From Ariolimax columbianus (taxonomy: Eukaryota; Mollusca; Gastropoda; Stylommatophora; Arionidae), in NCBI GenBank assembly GCA_036924085.1, contig JAVGWX010000004.1, positions 36,647,293-36,711,292 on the forward strand: a stretch of DNA of 64,000 nucleotides. The letters run 5' to 3'. Under the pieces are notes generated by a model. That model searched no databases and was not told the origin of the DNA. It saw only the letters and a list, made by a program, of their open reading frames with translations. Every line of letters starts with the position of its first letter. Within the stretch, counting starts at the first letter, position 1. The position numbers were made by a program, and so were the translations under genes. This document shows, in pieces, positions 33,791 through 44,703 of the stretch.

Positions 33791-34046
33791 TCAGGTGCTA
33801 TACAAATAACAATCAGGTAGCTGCAGGAAATCTGGACTTCAACGTAAAACTTTACAGGAGCAAGAAAGGTTCGGTTTTTACTTGTACCTAAATTAAATTC
33901 ACAACAACAAAATACACAACCGACAGTTTTCGACGAGGACAAAAGACAACGTAGGTGAAGTTATATAACGAATTTCAATTGTTTAGATTGATACGGTTCA
34001 AGAAATTTTCACCAGGGTAAACAACACAAACAAAAAGAACAGGATA
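33791..34046. other. unassigned DNA
   Basis: No supported feature. Confidence 0.5.
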
Positions 34047-34099
34047 ATCTAGGTCAGCGTTTCTCAATCGGGGGTCATATGGTCCCCTGTGGGTATCAG

Positions 34100-34595
34100 A
34101 ATATTTTAAGGAGACCACAGGGGAAAATCGCGTAAATGAAGGAACATGGCACAAGACTAAAGGATCACAGAAGGAAGTGAAAAGTTAGAGGAAAACAGAA
34201 AAGACTACAGATTAGAAAAAAAAACTAATCAGAAAGGGAAGAAAATAGAAAACAGGGAAGAGAATAGAAAACAGATAAGTGAAAAAATTAAAAAGACAGA
34301 GAAGTTAAAAAATAGAAAACAGAGAAGGGAAAAAAATAGAAAACGAACAAGGGAAAAAAATTTAAAGCAGAGAAATGAAGAAAATAGAAAACAGAAAAGT
34401 GAAGAAAATAGAAAACAGGGAAATCTAGAAAATAGAAAACAGATAAAGAAGAAAATAAAAAACAGAGAAGGGAAGAGCATAGAAGACAGAGAAGTGAAGA
34501 GAATAGAGAACTGAGAATAGAAAAAAAATAGAAAACAGAGAAGTGACAAAAAATAGAAAACAGAGAAGGGAAGAAAATAGAAAACACTGAAAAAG
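34100..34595. repeat. polypurine ~25-bp array inside hAT
   Basis: Degenerate units of GAAGAAAATAGAAAACAGAG run for almost 500 bases with very few pyrimidines on the plus strand. Minus-strand frames rich in Phe, Ser and Leu are by-products of the repeat. Confidence 0.9.
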
Positions 34596-34619
34596 AGTAA
34601 ACAGATAAACAGATTCCAC

Positions 34620-36155
34620 AAGACACCACCATACTGTGTTTGACATGAATGACTGCACATTCCAATGAGATAATGCGTTCATGTAAGTTGCAGAAACATT
34701 TGAAAACGCCTCTTAAAGACACAAACAATAAACCACTAAATATTTTCAAGGGTTAGGAGATGCATTTGAAACTAGACCTACATTGAAGAAAATGTTTGTT
34801 CTGAAATCGGTTTGAAATTACAAAGGTTTAATCGCATCTTATGGGGTATCTACACTGATAGCTAGGGAAGGAAAACCATTCTCTAAGGAAATCCTTGATG
34901 GTACTAGCAGTGGATGTTGTTTTTCCAATCGTCAAAAACCAACATGCTTGTGAAGTGATCGAATTCCTTCCTTTGAGCAATTCATCAGTGTCGAGGCGTA
35001 TTGACGAAACGGCAGATGTCGAAAGTCAACTAGTCGCGCAGTTCAAAGTTTATATCTCTATCTATCTTCAGTCTACTTGTGTCGTTGGACGTCGAGGGGA
35101 GGTGTGACCTCCCATGTTTCATATTTTTTGGCTGACGTAAATCCGCTGGTGACTTGCCAAGTCAATCCCAATATCTGTTAGCAACCGTTTTGGTAGCCCC
35201 TGAAATATACGTTCGCGTATTTTCCCGTTTGCTGTGCAAATTGATGAATCGTGTTTACCAGATAGCACATCAATACTGATCACTTATGTTAGATATTTGC
35301 AGGACGACAAATTGAAAAAAGAAATGCTATTTGCTCGGAAACTTAATATAGTAACTAATTAATTTTGGAAGAAGTAAAGAAGTGCTTCAATGAGAAAGAT
35401 ATCCCTCTGGAGAACATTCTGTCATGACCTACTGATGGGGATGCTTCTGTGACAGGTAGATACATAGAATTGATTGCATATCTGAAAGGTGTTTGCCAGA
35501 AGTATTTTGTATTAACTGCGTAGTTCACCTACAGCACTTGGGTTCAAAAACACCAGCAGGACGCTTGCATAAATCTCTACAGCTTGTGATAAAAGCAGTA
35601 AATTATATGAAATCAAATGCATCCTAAAACCACCTGTTTAGACATACTGGCAAGGACAATAACGGATACTTTGCAGGCTTATTATTGCTTGTACAAGTCC
35701 GTTGGCTGTCCAAATGTACCTATCTTTGTCGTTTTGTTGCTGTACGAGTCAGTTGTGACATTTCTCAGAGGCAAGGAAATGGAAGAAAAGATGACCTCCG
35801 CTAAATGTGATATATTCGATCTGTGTGGTGTTTTCGAACAGCTAAATTTGTCAAACAAACAGCCAAAGGCAGGAGTTGTGACCTTTCATCAAGCAAGGAA
35901 ATTATTACAGGGTTTCTTTTAAAAGTCAAGTTGGATGCCACCAATTTAGGAAGGCGAGAATTCGTCCAGTTTCCCTCTTTAGCAGCAGTTAGTGATGAAT
36001 TGAAAGATGATGAAATAATTGTGCATGGGAATCATCTGAAGCAGCTTTTTAATGATATGGAAGATCGATTCCGTGATCTGCTGGACATGGCTACTACGGC
36101 CTGGATAGTTGATCTATTTGCTGTGAAAGCTGCTGACGTTGACCTTACTCTGTAA
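34620..36155 (+). pseudogene. hAT (ZBED5-like) transposase relic
   Basis: In order and with frame changes: a BED-finger remnant (SNEIMRSCKLQKHLKT, then NNKPLNIFK), the block PLSNSSVSRRIDETADVESQ, then after a nested insertion AVQIDESCLPDSTSILITYV with the first catalytic Asp. RYLQDDKLKKEMLFARKLN and GDASVTGR follow. Later come a helical insert (KQPKAGVVTFHQARKLL) and the C-terminal dimerisation part (FNDMEDRFRDLLDMATTAW, then DVDLTL). This matches the architecture of hAT transposases of the ZBED5 group. Multiple stops (for example near 35340, 35430 and 35920) and the insertion at 35050-35220 show it is dead. Confidence 0.85.
35050..35222 (-). mobile_element. SINE family A, 5'-truncated, nested in hAT
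   Basis: TCTATCTATCTTCAGT at the left is the inverted (GATA)n tail. It is followed by CCGCTGGTGACTTGCCAAG and AGCCCCTGAAATATACG. The same order is found at 48240-48400 (minus) and, inverted, at 44140-44252 (plus). It separates the VAQFK and FAVQIDES parts of the transposase, so it arrived after the hAT element. Confidence 0.8.
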
Positions 36156-36649
36156 GAAGCGCCCATAGCAACCAAAATAACTTTCAGTCAAGAAAAACAC
36201 TATTTGTGAATAAAAAGTACATTATCTGAAAAATTTCAACATTTTTGGGATTAAACAAAATAATTTGTCATGGCATTTCCCACAACTTATTTGGTACACT
36301 CAGGTTTCAGTCGCGTGAATTATTTACTCAGTCTAAAACGCCTTAGCGGAATTACTTTAACATAATGGACAAATGTGATCTTCCGTTATCTCTCACAGCA
36401 ATAGAGCTAGATCTAACAAAAATCTTGTTTCTGGTCATCAAGCATAAGTATAACATTGACTGAGAAATACCTCGTAAGCATTTTTATGTAAATGTATTTT
36501 GTATAATTTATAAAAAAATTATAAATAAAACATGTTCTATTTACAAACAGAACGTTCAAATAGTTACCTTTTTACCGGTAGGACAGAGGGGCACACGGAA
36601 GGAAACAAGATGGGAAGGGCAAAAGGTTAAGAAGCGCTGATATAGATAA

Positions 36650-36890
36650 TGTATTACAGAGCCAAGAAAATAAGAGAAAGATTAAAACGTGGATTAGACA
36701 GATACTAATTATTTATTTAATTACAGAACAAGAGAGACTAAGAAGTAAAGAAAGAGAAAGATTAAAATGGGGATTAGACGGATACTAATTATTTATTTAA
36801 TTACAGAACAAGATATGCTAAGAAGTAAAGAAAGAGAAAGATTAAAATGTGGATTAGACAGATACTAATTATTTACTTAATTATAGGAGG
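36650..36890. repeat. 80-bp tandem triplication
   Basis: AGAGAAAGATTAAAA recurs at 36673, 36753 and 36833, with GATACTAATTATTTA in each unit. Confidence 0.9.
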
Positions 36891-36894
36891 AGAG

Positions 36895-37334
36895 GAGGTA
36901 AAATGGAAACAGATAGAGAGAAAGAGAGAGAGAGAGAGCGCGCGGGAGAGAGAGAATAATTAAAAGAAGAAGAGAATAGAGAAAACTCTGGATAAAGTAT
37001 GGAATGTGTTTAAGCTTGTGACACCCCATGAGAAAGCTTAAACGGTTTGCCAATGTGGTATCTATCGTAGGAGAGGTAGGAGTCAACGGTAACCCGAGTA
37101 TCAGCGTAGCATTTGGCGGATGGGACTGTAGAAGTGACATAACGATGGTTGTTACAAGTTTTGCGTTCTCTTATTCACAAAATGTGTGGCTGTGTATTAC
37201 TTCCATAATGTGATATATCGATGGGTGTTCACAATTACGGACCTCTACACAAATATGTCCCTGGTCTGTCTATCAAGTCTGTTACTGTTTCTGTCTTTCC
37301 GTGATATTAAACTGTCGGGTGTTGCTTCTGTCTT
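36895..37334. other. unassigned DNA
   Basis: A short GA microsatellite lies at about 36914-36952. Nothing else is recognised. Confidence 0.5.
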
Positions 37335-37610
37335 ATAGTTTCTGTTTTGTCATAATGAGGCAGCTTAATGTCATGTCTCTCTTATAGTATATGTCTTGTC
37401 ATAATGAGATAGCTTAATGTCATGTCTCTCTTATAGTATCTGTCTTGTCATAGTGAGGTAGCTTAATGTCATGTCTCTCTTATAGTATCTGTCTTGTCAT
37501 AGTGAGGTAGCTTAATGTCATGTCTCTCTTATAGTATCTGTCTTGTCATAGTGAGGTAGCTTAATGTCATGTCTCTCTTATAGTATCTGTCTTGGTATGA
37601 TGCTAAGCTG
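37335..37610. repeat. 49-bp minisatellite
   Basis: ATAGTATCTGTCTTGTCATA and GTAGCTTAATGTCATGTC repeat at 37335, 37384, 37433, 37482, 37531 and 37580. Confidence 0.97.
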
Positions 37611-37734
37611 ATCGATGTTTTTACTCTCGTATGCTGTTTCTCCATTATAACGTCTGCCTTGCATGTTATTTAAACTGCGCAATGTTGTGTTTTCCCCTTA
37701 TAACGTCTGCCTTGTCATGGTGTTAGTTGAGCTG

Positions 37735-37930
37735 ACAGCATCAGGGTCAGCGAACCAGAGCAGGCTAAGACTCTGCTCCGCCTCCAAGCGGTGACCCTGG
37801 AAACAGGCTGCACTAGTGCAATCTGGCTAAGATTAGGGGTGGCAGTGGGAAGGCAAACCCTGTATAAAAAAATCCCAAAAAAATCAGCTGAAACCGGAAA
37901 TGTCGGACCAAAAGACGCATTTATGAAAAG
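37735..37930 (+). mobile_element. GAA-SINE-like element, head half
   Basis: TCAGCGAACCAGAGC, GTGACCCTGGAAACAGGC, TGCACTAGTGCAATCTGGC, AAGGCAAACCCTG and GAAATGTCGGACC are the family landmarks in the opposite orientation to the other eight copies. The GAA end is missing. Confidence 0.7.
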
Positions 37931-38605
37931 CGCGCTGAAAACTACGACACAGCATCACATCATTTTGAGGAACACATTTGATCATATTTCGATTTTCTTT
38001 CAGTTAAGCTGTTTTTTTTTAGGTGTAATAAAGTGGAGACTTACTCAGTCGTCTTAATGATGGTCTAGAGCCGGACACACTCAGATAGCCAGTACGTATT
38101 CAGGATGGGTAGTGGCGTAACTGATTCGCGAATCGACATATTCCAGAAAAGTGCCGGGAACATCATCGCGACCTGAATATAACCTTTGTGACCTTAGCTA
38201 AAATCTTTTGGCGCTTTTAACAGAAGCAAGATGGGGCAAATTATACTGGACAACAAATATCGGCAACACACAAATTACCTTTGAAGTGAAAACAATTCTT
38301 TACTAAATTATTGCTTCTGAACACGTAAATGACAAAAGCATTCGCTGTTTGGCTAGATTTTGATGTAATCGATTCAGTTTGCATTGAGTAGATAGGTAGC
38401 CATGTCCTAGCACTGCATTTATATTTCATTTTTGCGTCGTATTGCATCAGCCAGCCTTACACACAACACCAAGACGGCATTGCATACGTTCATAATATTT
38501 TGTAGTTAGGTGGTTACATTTCGGGACAACGATCATTGACGACAATGATGCAGTCGTTAGTTGTGTAAATGAAGTAGCGTAGGGTCATCTTGTGGTCAGT
38601 TTATG
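37931..38605. other. unassigned DNA
   Basis: No supported feature. Confidence 0.5.
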
Positions 38606-38609
38606 GCCA

Positions 38610-39690
38610 TAAATCGTCATCACCATGAAAAGGGTCATCACGGAAATATTGAAAACGGCCTATGACTTTTATTTCGGATGCAAAATTGGTGATTAGGACA
38701 AGGCATGAACTCCACATATATGCTGCAAAATATGTGCAAGAAATTGTGTTCCGTTGCTGATAGCGAAAAAGTGGCTATGTCATCTGCTGTTCCTATAATC
38801 TGGAGGATGTCAATCAAACACGCTAAGGACTGTTACTTATGCACGGTTCCACATGTTTCTGCTCGTATCACCAGAAAAAGAAGTGCGCAATATCTTAGCC
38901 AAAAATACAATTTGCTCTCGAACTAATTCCGTGCGGCAAAGAACTTCTTGTTCCTGAACCTCCAAAGAATTTTTTTTTAAATGGAAAAAGTCAGTTACTT
39001 TGTTTTGCAGTCATCATGAGTAGTTTGCTTCATATTTCAAAAAAAAAAGTTGACCTTGTTCTCCGCTCCGATGTAGATGGTATGATGAATACTCTTTCAA
39101 TCAAATATGACCTGCAAGAATGGCGAATATTCATAGGCGTCTCAAAATTGAGTCTCAAGGCGATGCTGCTAGATAATATTAACGGACTTCCATCCATTTC
39201 AGTTAAACACACTGTGTAAATGAAAGAAACCTACGAGTATCTAAACCAACCGTGGAACGGTCTTGAATATTGGAAGTATGGCTGACTTCTCTGTTGTGAC
39301 CTGAAGGTTGTAGGTCTGCAGCTGAGATATACGAAGTACAGCTGTTTCTAATGTGAATGGGACAGCCAAGCAAAGACTTTGCGCTGCATGAACAATTAGG
39401 GATGTCGAAAAAAATGTCGCCCGCTACACATCAAACTCGATGTTATGAAATACTATGTTAAACCCAAAGACCGTACTTGATCAGATGTCAAAACTTCATA
39501 GAATCAGCGAATCGAACATTGGGTTGGGAGTATGTGTCGTTCTTCAAATCCTCGAACTCTTCAGAGACGAGCTATTAGATGAGTTGATGGAGTGTAACGA
39601 GAAAAAAGCCTAGGACGCTTTTCGTATGGTCTCAGCTAACTTCTTCTGAAATGTCAGGACATCAAATTACAAGGCATTGGTTGAATACAT
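38610..39690 (+). pseudogene. relic of a dispersed multicopy invertebrate gene family
   Basis: Across several frames the plus strand gives YDFYFGCKIGD, TPHICCKIC, AVPIIWR, HAKDCYLCTVPHV and ITRKR. It continues DVDGMMNTLSIKYDLQEWRI, SKLSLKAMLLDN, MKETYEYL, then CDLKVVGL and PLHIKLDVMKYYVK. I know this order from a large family of uncharacterised proteins found in many copies in arthropod and other invertebrate genomes, with a paired-Cys N-terminus. It behaves like a transposon passenger or transposase, but I cannot name a superfamily. Stops (for example at 38926 and 39219) and shifts kill it. Confidence 0.65.
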
Positions 39691-40030
39691 ATTGTCTGAA
39701 TGCACAACTGTAGGATTTTGTTTAGGGAAAGTAAAAAGAGAGTGATAGATGTTTTGGTGGGGTTTATTTTCAGTCTCCACTCTTTTGTCCAGTTTTTCAT
39801 CTTATGTATTGTCATTTGGAGCGAGTATGAGACTATTGTTGTATGTTCTGTAGCTGTCAAAACAGCGAAGTCATCTGCGTGTAAGCTGTTTGAGACATGC
39901 TGATGGCAGCATTTAATTATGTCGTTTATATATATATCAAGAAGAGAGTAGGCGCTAATACACTTCCCCACATAACCAATTTGAGTGATATCTGTGATTG
40001 GACAAGGCGTGCATTTCCTCAAACTGAAGT
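39650..40030 (-). pseudogene. I/jockey-type reverse transcriptase fragment
   Basis: An open minus-strand stretch reads YINDIIKC, SLHADDFAVLTA (catalytic ADD), MKNWTKEWRLKINPTKTS. These are RT motif C and the following thumb start. It is cut at both sides and diverged from LINE A/D. Confidence 0.75.
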
Positions 40031-41080
40031 TCAGCCATATTTATTTATTGTTTGATGAAATGTTTGTCTTTCTGGATTCTACTGGTGAAAGCACGAACCT
40101 TTTCACCTCAGACCACAGTCATTTGGACGATATCATGACGTACTGGCCAGTGTATGAATGAGTTTGTGTATCTGAATATGCCGAACAGCTAATGTTTCTG
40201 TGGTGCAAATGCGTTTCTGTTGATTGATGATCTTTCCGTATCGCTGATAGGAAATGTTACTCTGTTTTCCCTTTCCGTATTAATTTTTAAAAGCATCAGA
40301 CATCATGGTATTCATGAGGGTTCAACAAACAATAAATCAGCACCCATAACATGCAATAGTAACAGAAATAAGGTTCGCTTCAATCTGTAAAACTGATATC
40401 TACCTTTTACATTAGAATCGAGAGCTGGCAAGGGGAAGATTTGAAGTTATCAAAATGGGGAACGCTAGCCAGGTACACATTATGTAAATGAATCCCAGTG
40501 GTGAAGCTGGAGTAGACAATAGCAGTCCCTTCTGGGCGTGTGTAAAGCTAGACAAAGCCGTACACGTCTCGTTAGGTGAGTGTCAGCTCAGAGCCATTAA
40601 ACAGTCTGTCTCTGGAGTCCTGAAAGAGGGCGTTCTTTCACCTTCCCAATATAGGTCATCAGATATGAGAGATTAGCACAGAAAGGAAAGACTTCACATT
40701 GAACAATATTATTGGAGTGTCCGAGATTTCTTTTCCAACTTGTTAATTGACCCGACAGCGACCTCGGAAAATGGCAAAAAGTTTTATTTAATATTTTTTA
40801 TAGGACCGGATAATGTTAATGTTTTGATGGCCCATGCTTTCTGATGCAAACAGACTGCCTGTTGTCGAAAAGAGCACAATTTTGTAAAAAAAAATATCAA
40901 ACGTAACAAAGAACAAACTTAATCATAATACAGCCAAAAATAATATCTGGTTAACAAACAAAAATCATGCATCCAAAAAGAAGACAAAACAATGCTGAAC
41001 ATTAAAAACTGCTTAAATAAATAGTATATCGTCTCAAGATGGAGGAACAGCAGACAAGAAGACGGGAGACGAGAAGTAAA
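40031..41080. other. unassigned AT-rich DNA
   Basis: No supported gene or repeat. Confidence 0.5.
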
Positions 41081-41081
41081 A

Positions 41082-41455
41082 CCAATGTCTGGTCAGGCGA
41101 AATATACTGAACAGACATGTTAGTCAGGGTCAGGCAAAATATTCTGATCAGACATGTTAGTCAGGGTCAGGCAAAATACTCTGACCAAGACCCTCACATC
41201 GGCTTCTTTGTAGGCCTCCCTGGAAATGGACTGTTTCCATGGCAGTACAGCTAACAAGGCGAGGGATCGACGTGATCCCCGTAGTAGTGAGCGATACGCG
41301 GATGAAGTCAAGCATAGCAAAACCACCTGGATGACCCGATCCACCTTCATCAGCACGCTCGGGATGTGAGGAAAGCTCAAACAAACCGCCACTAAACGTC
41401 CTTTTTAGAGTAAATCTACCTATTGTGGGTATTCCTTCAACAAAAACAATAGCAA
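41082..41455 (+). mobile_element. VNTR-headed dispersed element, copy 4
   Basis: The head CCAATGTCTGGTCAGGC, two 37-bp units with CAGACATGTTAGTCAGGG, the body (GACTGTTTCCATGGCAG, GATCCCCGTAGTAGTGAGC) and the end TTGTGGGTATTCCTTCAAC are all present. The tail is an imperfect CAA run. No clear target duplication is visible. Confidence 0.85.
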
Positions 41456-41466
41456 GTGCAGAGAAT

Positions 41467-41481
41467 GAATGTCAATGCCAG
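41467..41481. repeat. 15-bp target-site duplication, left
   Basis: GAATGTCAATGCCAG is repeated without mismatch at 41901-41915 and brackets LINE copy C. Confidence 0.95.
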
Positions 41482-41900
41482 ACAGATACTAGTATGACGT
41501 ACGAAGAGTCAAAACGGCTTATCAAAGCCAGATACATGACCAAATGGGAAACCGAACATACTGGTTACACCAAAAACGATGCCTATTACCAGTTGAACCG
41601 AAGAGAGCAGGTCGTTGTCTTCAGACTTCGCACTGGCCACAACAGACTGAGGTACCACCTATTCAACAAATTGAAGATAGGGTGTACCGACGAATGCCCG
41701 TGCGGTACTGGTAAAATGACCGCTGAACATCTGCTGCAGAACTGCCCGACATACGAGGATCAGAGAGAGCAGATGTGGCCATCACCAGTGGAACTGCAAG
41801 ACAAGCTCTATGGCAGTGGCGAGAGCCTCAGGATGACCGCCGCTTTTTTCGAAAAAATAATGGTTACTGTCTGACTGTGTACGCAGAAGAAGAAGAGGAA
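41482..41900 (+). mobile_element. I-type LINE copy C, young 5'-truncated insertion
   Basis: A 419-bp 3' end of the A/D family. Its open frame from about 41482 to the stop at 41872 reads MTYEESKRLIKARYMTKWET, NRLRYHLF, CTDECPCGTGK, EHLLQNCP and ends FFEKIMVTV. The tail is GTACGCAGAAGAAGAAGAGG. The flanking 15-bp duplication is perfect and the sequence differs from copy D by only a few bases. The insertion is therefore recent. Confidence 0.95.
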
Positions 41901-41915
41901 GAATGTCAATGCCAG

Positions 41916-42079
41916 AGTATGTCTAAGGTTTCAATTCAATGCCACAGAAATACTGGATAGATACAACTCGGAGATTCACAATTGTTTGTCTCAACCCATT
42001 TTTGTTATCAGTACCTACCTGGATTTAGGGAATATTGTAAATTATTCATGTCGTCAGATCCATTGTTATTACAGAATCT
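41916..42079. other. unassigned DNA
   Basis: No supported feature. Confidence 0.5.
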
Positions 42080-42500
42080 GATAGAAAAAAAGTACACATA
42101 ACTCTAAATTAAATTAAATTAGAGAATTTGATAGGAGGAACAACAATTAAACTCTAAATACAAGAAAACTAAAGTATCTGATAGAAGGAACAACAAATAT
42201 TTAACTCTAAATACAACACAATTAGAGTATCTGATAGAAGGAACAACAAATATTAAACTCTAAATACAACACAATTAGAGTATCTGATAGAAGGAACAAC
42301 AATTTAACTCTAAATACAAAAAATATAATATCTTAAAGCAAATTTGACGATGCAACTCTAAATACACAAATTATAGTATATGATAGAAAGATGGACGATA
42401 CAACTCTAAATACAAATATTATAGTATATAGTGAAACGATGATGCAACTCTAAATACAATAAATCTAGATTAAGACGACGAAGTAACCAATAAAACAAAA
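42080..42500. repeat. ~52-bp degenerate AT-rich array
   Basis: GATAGAAGGAACAACAA and AACTCTAAATACAA repeat about seven to eight times with variable spacing of 50-54 bases. Confidence 0.85.
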
Positions 42501-42595
42501 CTTAGAGTTGTTGATAGCAAGTAAGAGCGAAGCATTTATCAATAGAACCAAACTAGATTACAAAATTAGAAACAATATTATAAAGTTAGAAAAGA

Positions 42596-42596
<1 letters not shown>

Positions 42597-42682
<86 letters not shown>
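42597..42682. repeat. (AT)n microsatellite
   Basis: An uninterrupted AT dinucleotide run of about 86 bases. Confidence 0.98.
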
Positions 42683-42684
<2 letters not shown>

Positions 42685-42689
42685 TACAG

Positions 42690-43316
42690 GTAAAGTGAGT
42701 GAGCAAATCAGGTAGTTGCGAAAAAGGCAAATGCAATGTTAGGTATGATAACAAAAGAAATATTAAACATAGGAGCATGGAAGTGATAGTCAAACTGTAT
42801 AAACCATTAGTTAGACCTAGATTGGAGTACTGTGTACAGGTGTGAAGTCCTTATCTTAGAGGGGATTTAAACATGCTGGAAAGAATACAAAGAAGAGCGA
42901 CAAAACTGATAGTGGAATTCCAGAATTACAGTTATGAGAAAAGTCAGAAAAACCGGCCTAGAGAAGAGAAGAGTGACTTGATTACAGGTTTATAAGATAA
43001 TCAAAGAAAAGGATAAAAAAAACCATAAAAATTTTTTTTCTTAAAATTACAACCACCTACGAGAACAAGAAGGCACAACTAAAATTAACTAAAGAAAGGT
43101 TCAGATTAGATATTAGGAAATAGTTTTTAAGTCAGAAAGTGGTGAATGCTTGGAATGCATTGCCACAGAAAGTACTGGAGGCAGGAGCAATTTATGCATT
43201 CAGGCATATTTTGGATGCACATAGTTTTTAGAGCAAGGAAATGTAAATGAAACTGGTTGTATAAATACTCTGCACATTCTTCTAAAGTAGCATAAAGACG
43301 TTAAGTTTAGTTAGAT
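42690..43316 (+). pseudogene. CR1-type LINE C-terminal relic
   Basis: Broken frames give LYKPLVRPRLEYCVQV, SPYLRGDLNMLERIQRRATK and later VVNAWNALPQKV and AGAIYAFRHILDAH. These blocks define the end of CR1-like reverse transcriptases. The 3' end TAAAGACGTTAAGTTTAG resembles the tail at 15.2 kb. Many stops and shifts are present. Confidence 0.8.
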
Positions 43317-43732
43317 TTCCTGATAATAAAAAGACGATGCATGACTCAATAAAACAGAAATATATTATCGCAAACAGATTAGAAAGATTTCGTATACAGC
43401 AAAACAACAATATAACATTGGAACCAATTCGAATGATTCAACCCCCAACAGAACACAACTACCGTATCGCGTACGAAATATGACTACACAGTACCCAATA
43501 CAACTAAATAAAACAAACATCAAATACCAATTAGGACAACTCAGTACGCAACAGAACAAAACGTTATCTATGACAATCATATGCGTTAGACACGGGCTTC
43601 TTATCTGTGAACGTCGAAATTAAAGTTACTTATAATCATTTAAGAGATTATATGGGCAGTCCCACGGCATATATTGTTGAAGGAGATGGTGTGCAGGGCT
43701 ATTTACTTGTTAATTATATGTCTTTAACTTTA
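43317..43732. other. unassigned DNA
   Basis: No supported feature. Confidence 0.5.
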
Positions 43733-44252
43733 TAATAGTGGTTTGAGGTAATGTGTTCGTCTCGGGTGCTGGAGGTCGCGGGTTCAAATCACGGTGAAGC
43801 CCGGAGATTTTTCACGTGGATCATCCGGCAAATATTTTCCTTGATCTCTGAGTAGTGAGATCAGACACTCGTGTGAAGTGGTGAGTATGTTAAAAATACA
43901 TTAGCAGTTGGAAATTGAAAAGAGTAGGCATAACGGCCGCTACTCGGGGCAAAATTCAAGTTAAAAATCGACCCAAATTATTCTAGGGATTTTCGCCCCA
44001 CAGAGAATATGTCGCCAAAAGGGGACTGTGTGGCTATACGATCAGGTCTTGGTTATGTGGTTAGCGGAACGATTTGATGGCGCCTGACAGGCTGCGGGTC
44101 TACCTTGCTTTAATTTACACTTCCACATCCACCAGTCCCAAAAATAGACGATCATATATTCCATAGGCAAACAAACGCTGGGATTGACCTGTCATGTCAC
44201 CAGTGGATTTTCAAATGTCTAGCGACATAAGTGGACTGAAGATAGATATATA
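43733..44252 (+). mobile_element. tRNA-headed SINE family A, full length
   Basis: The head has GTCGCGGGTTCAAATCACGG, a good box B, with a weaker box A about 40 bases before. The body includes CTGAGTAGTGAGATCAGACA, GCATAACGGCCGCTACTCG, CACAGAGAATATGTCGCC and GGCTGCGGGTCTACCTTGC. The 3' end has GTCACCAGTGGATTTTC and GAAGATAGATATATAG. The antisense copy at 48240-48830 has the same order from head to (GATA)n tail, which fixes the unit at roughly 520-590 bp. Confidence 0.85.
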
Positions 44253-44254
44253 GA

Positions 44255-44592
44255 ACAGCATAATTTGAAGTAGCTGGTCATCTTCTGAATCCATTGAAGT
44301 TTTCGGATGACTGTGCAGCTGCAGTCGAGAAGTTCACAACATCGACACCATTGAAGTTTGATGATAATGTTTTTGTTTTGACTGTAATTATTGCCAAAGT
44401 CTTGCTTACAGGATGTTCTGTTTTGATATTGTTGTTCTGCCATTAATACGTTTAGCACGTTCATTTTGGGGAGAATTCCTTTGAAATTAATATGCCAAGA
44501 ACATTCATCTTTAAGATAATTATTTTCAAATTGCAATGCGTTTTATAGCTCAGAGTCCGGTACCATTTACACAGTATCTACTCACTTTGAAA
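44255..44592. other. unassigned DNA
   Basis: No supported feature. Confidence 0.5.
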
Positions 44593-44606
44593 TTCGAGTA
44601 TTCATC

Positions 44607-44671
44607 CTCATCATCATCATCATCGTCATCATCACCATCACCACAATTACCACCATCACCGCCACCACCAT

Positions 44672-44703
<32 letters not shown>

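Larger units (their letters stand above)
34055..36639 (+). mobile_element. hAT DNA transposon with both terminal repeats
   Basis: The left end is CAGCGTTTCTCAATCGGGG. The right end, read inward on the minus strand, is CAGCGCTTCTTAACCTTTTG. Both fit the CAGNG-TTCTCAAC type of hAT (Charlie/ZBED) terminal inverted repeats. The 8-bp flanks are ATCTAGGT (34047-34054) and ATATAGAT (36640-36647), six of eight matching and fitting the usual hAT preference. The 2.6-kb interior has a polypurine array, a transposase relic and one nested SINE fragment. Confidence 0.85.

Noticed and set aside
34229..34749. Phe/Ser/Leu-rich membrane-like frames on minus
   Set aside because: They come from the polypurine repeat in the hAT element.
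41082..41392. 75-90 codon minus frames in the VNTR element body, similar among copies
   Set aside because: The similarity follows from copies of the same repeat; frames differ between copies and start or stop at different points, so coding is unlikely.
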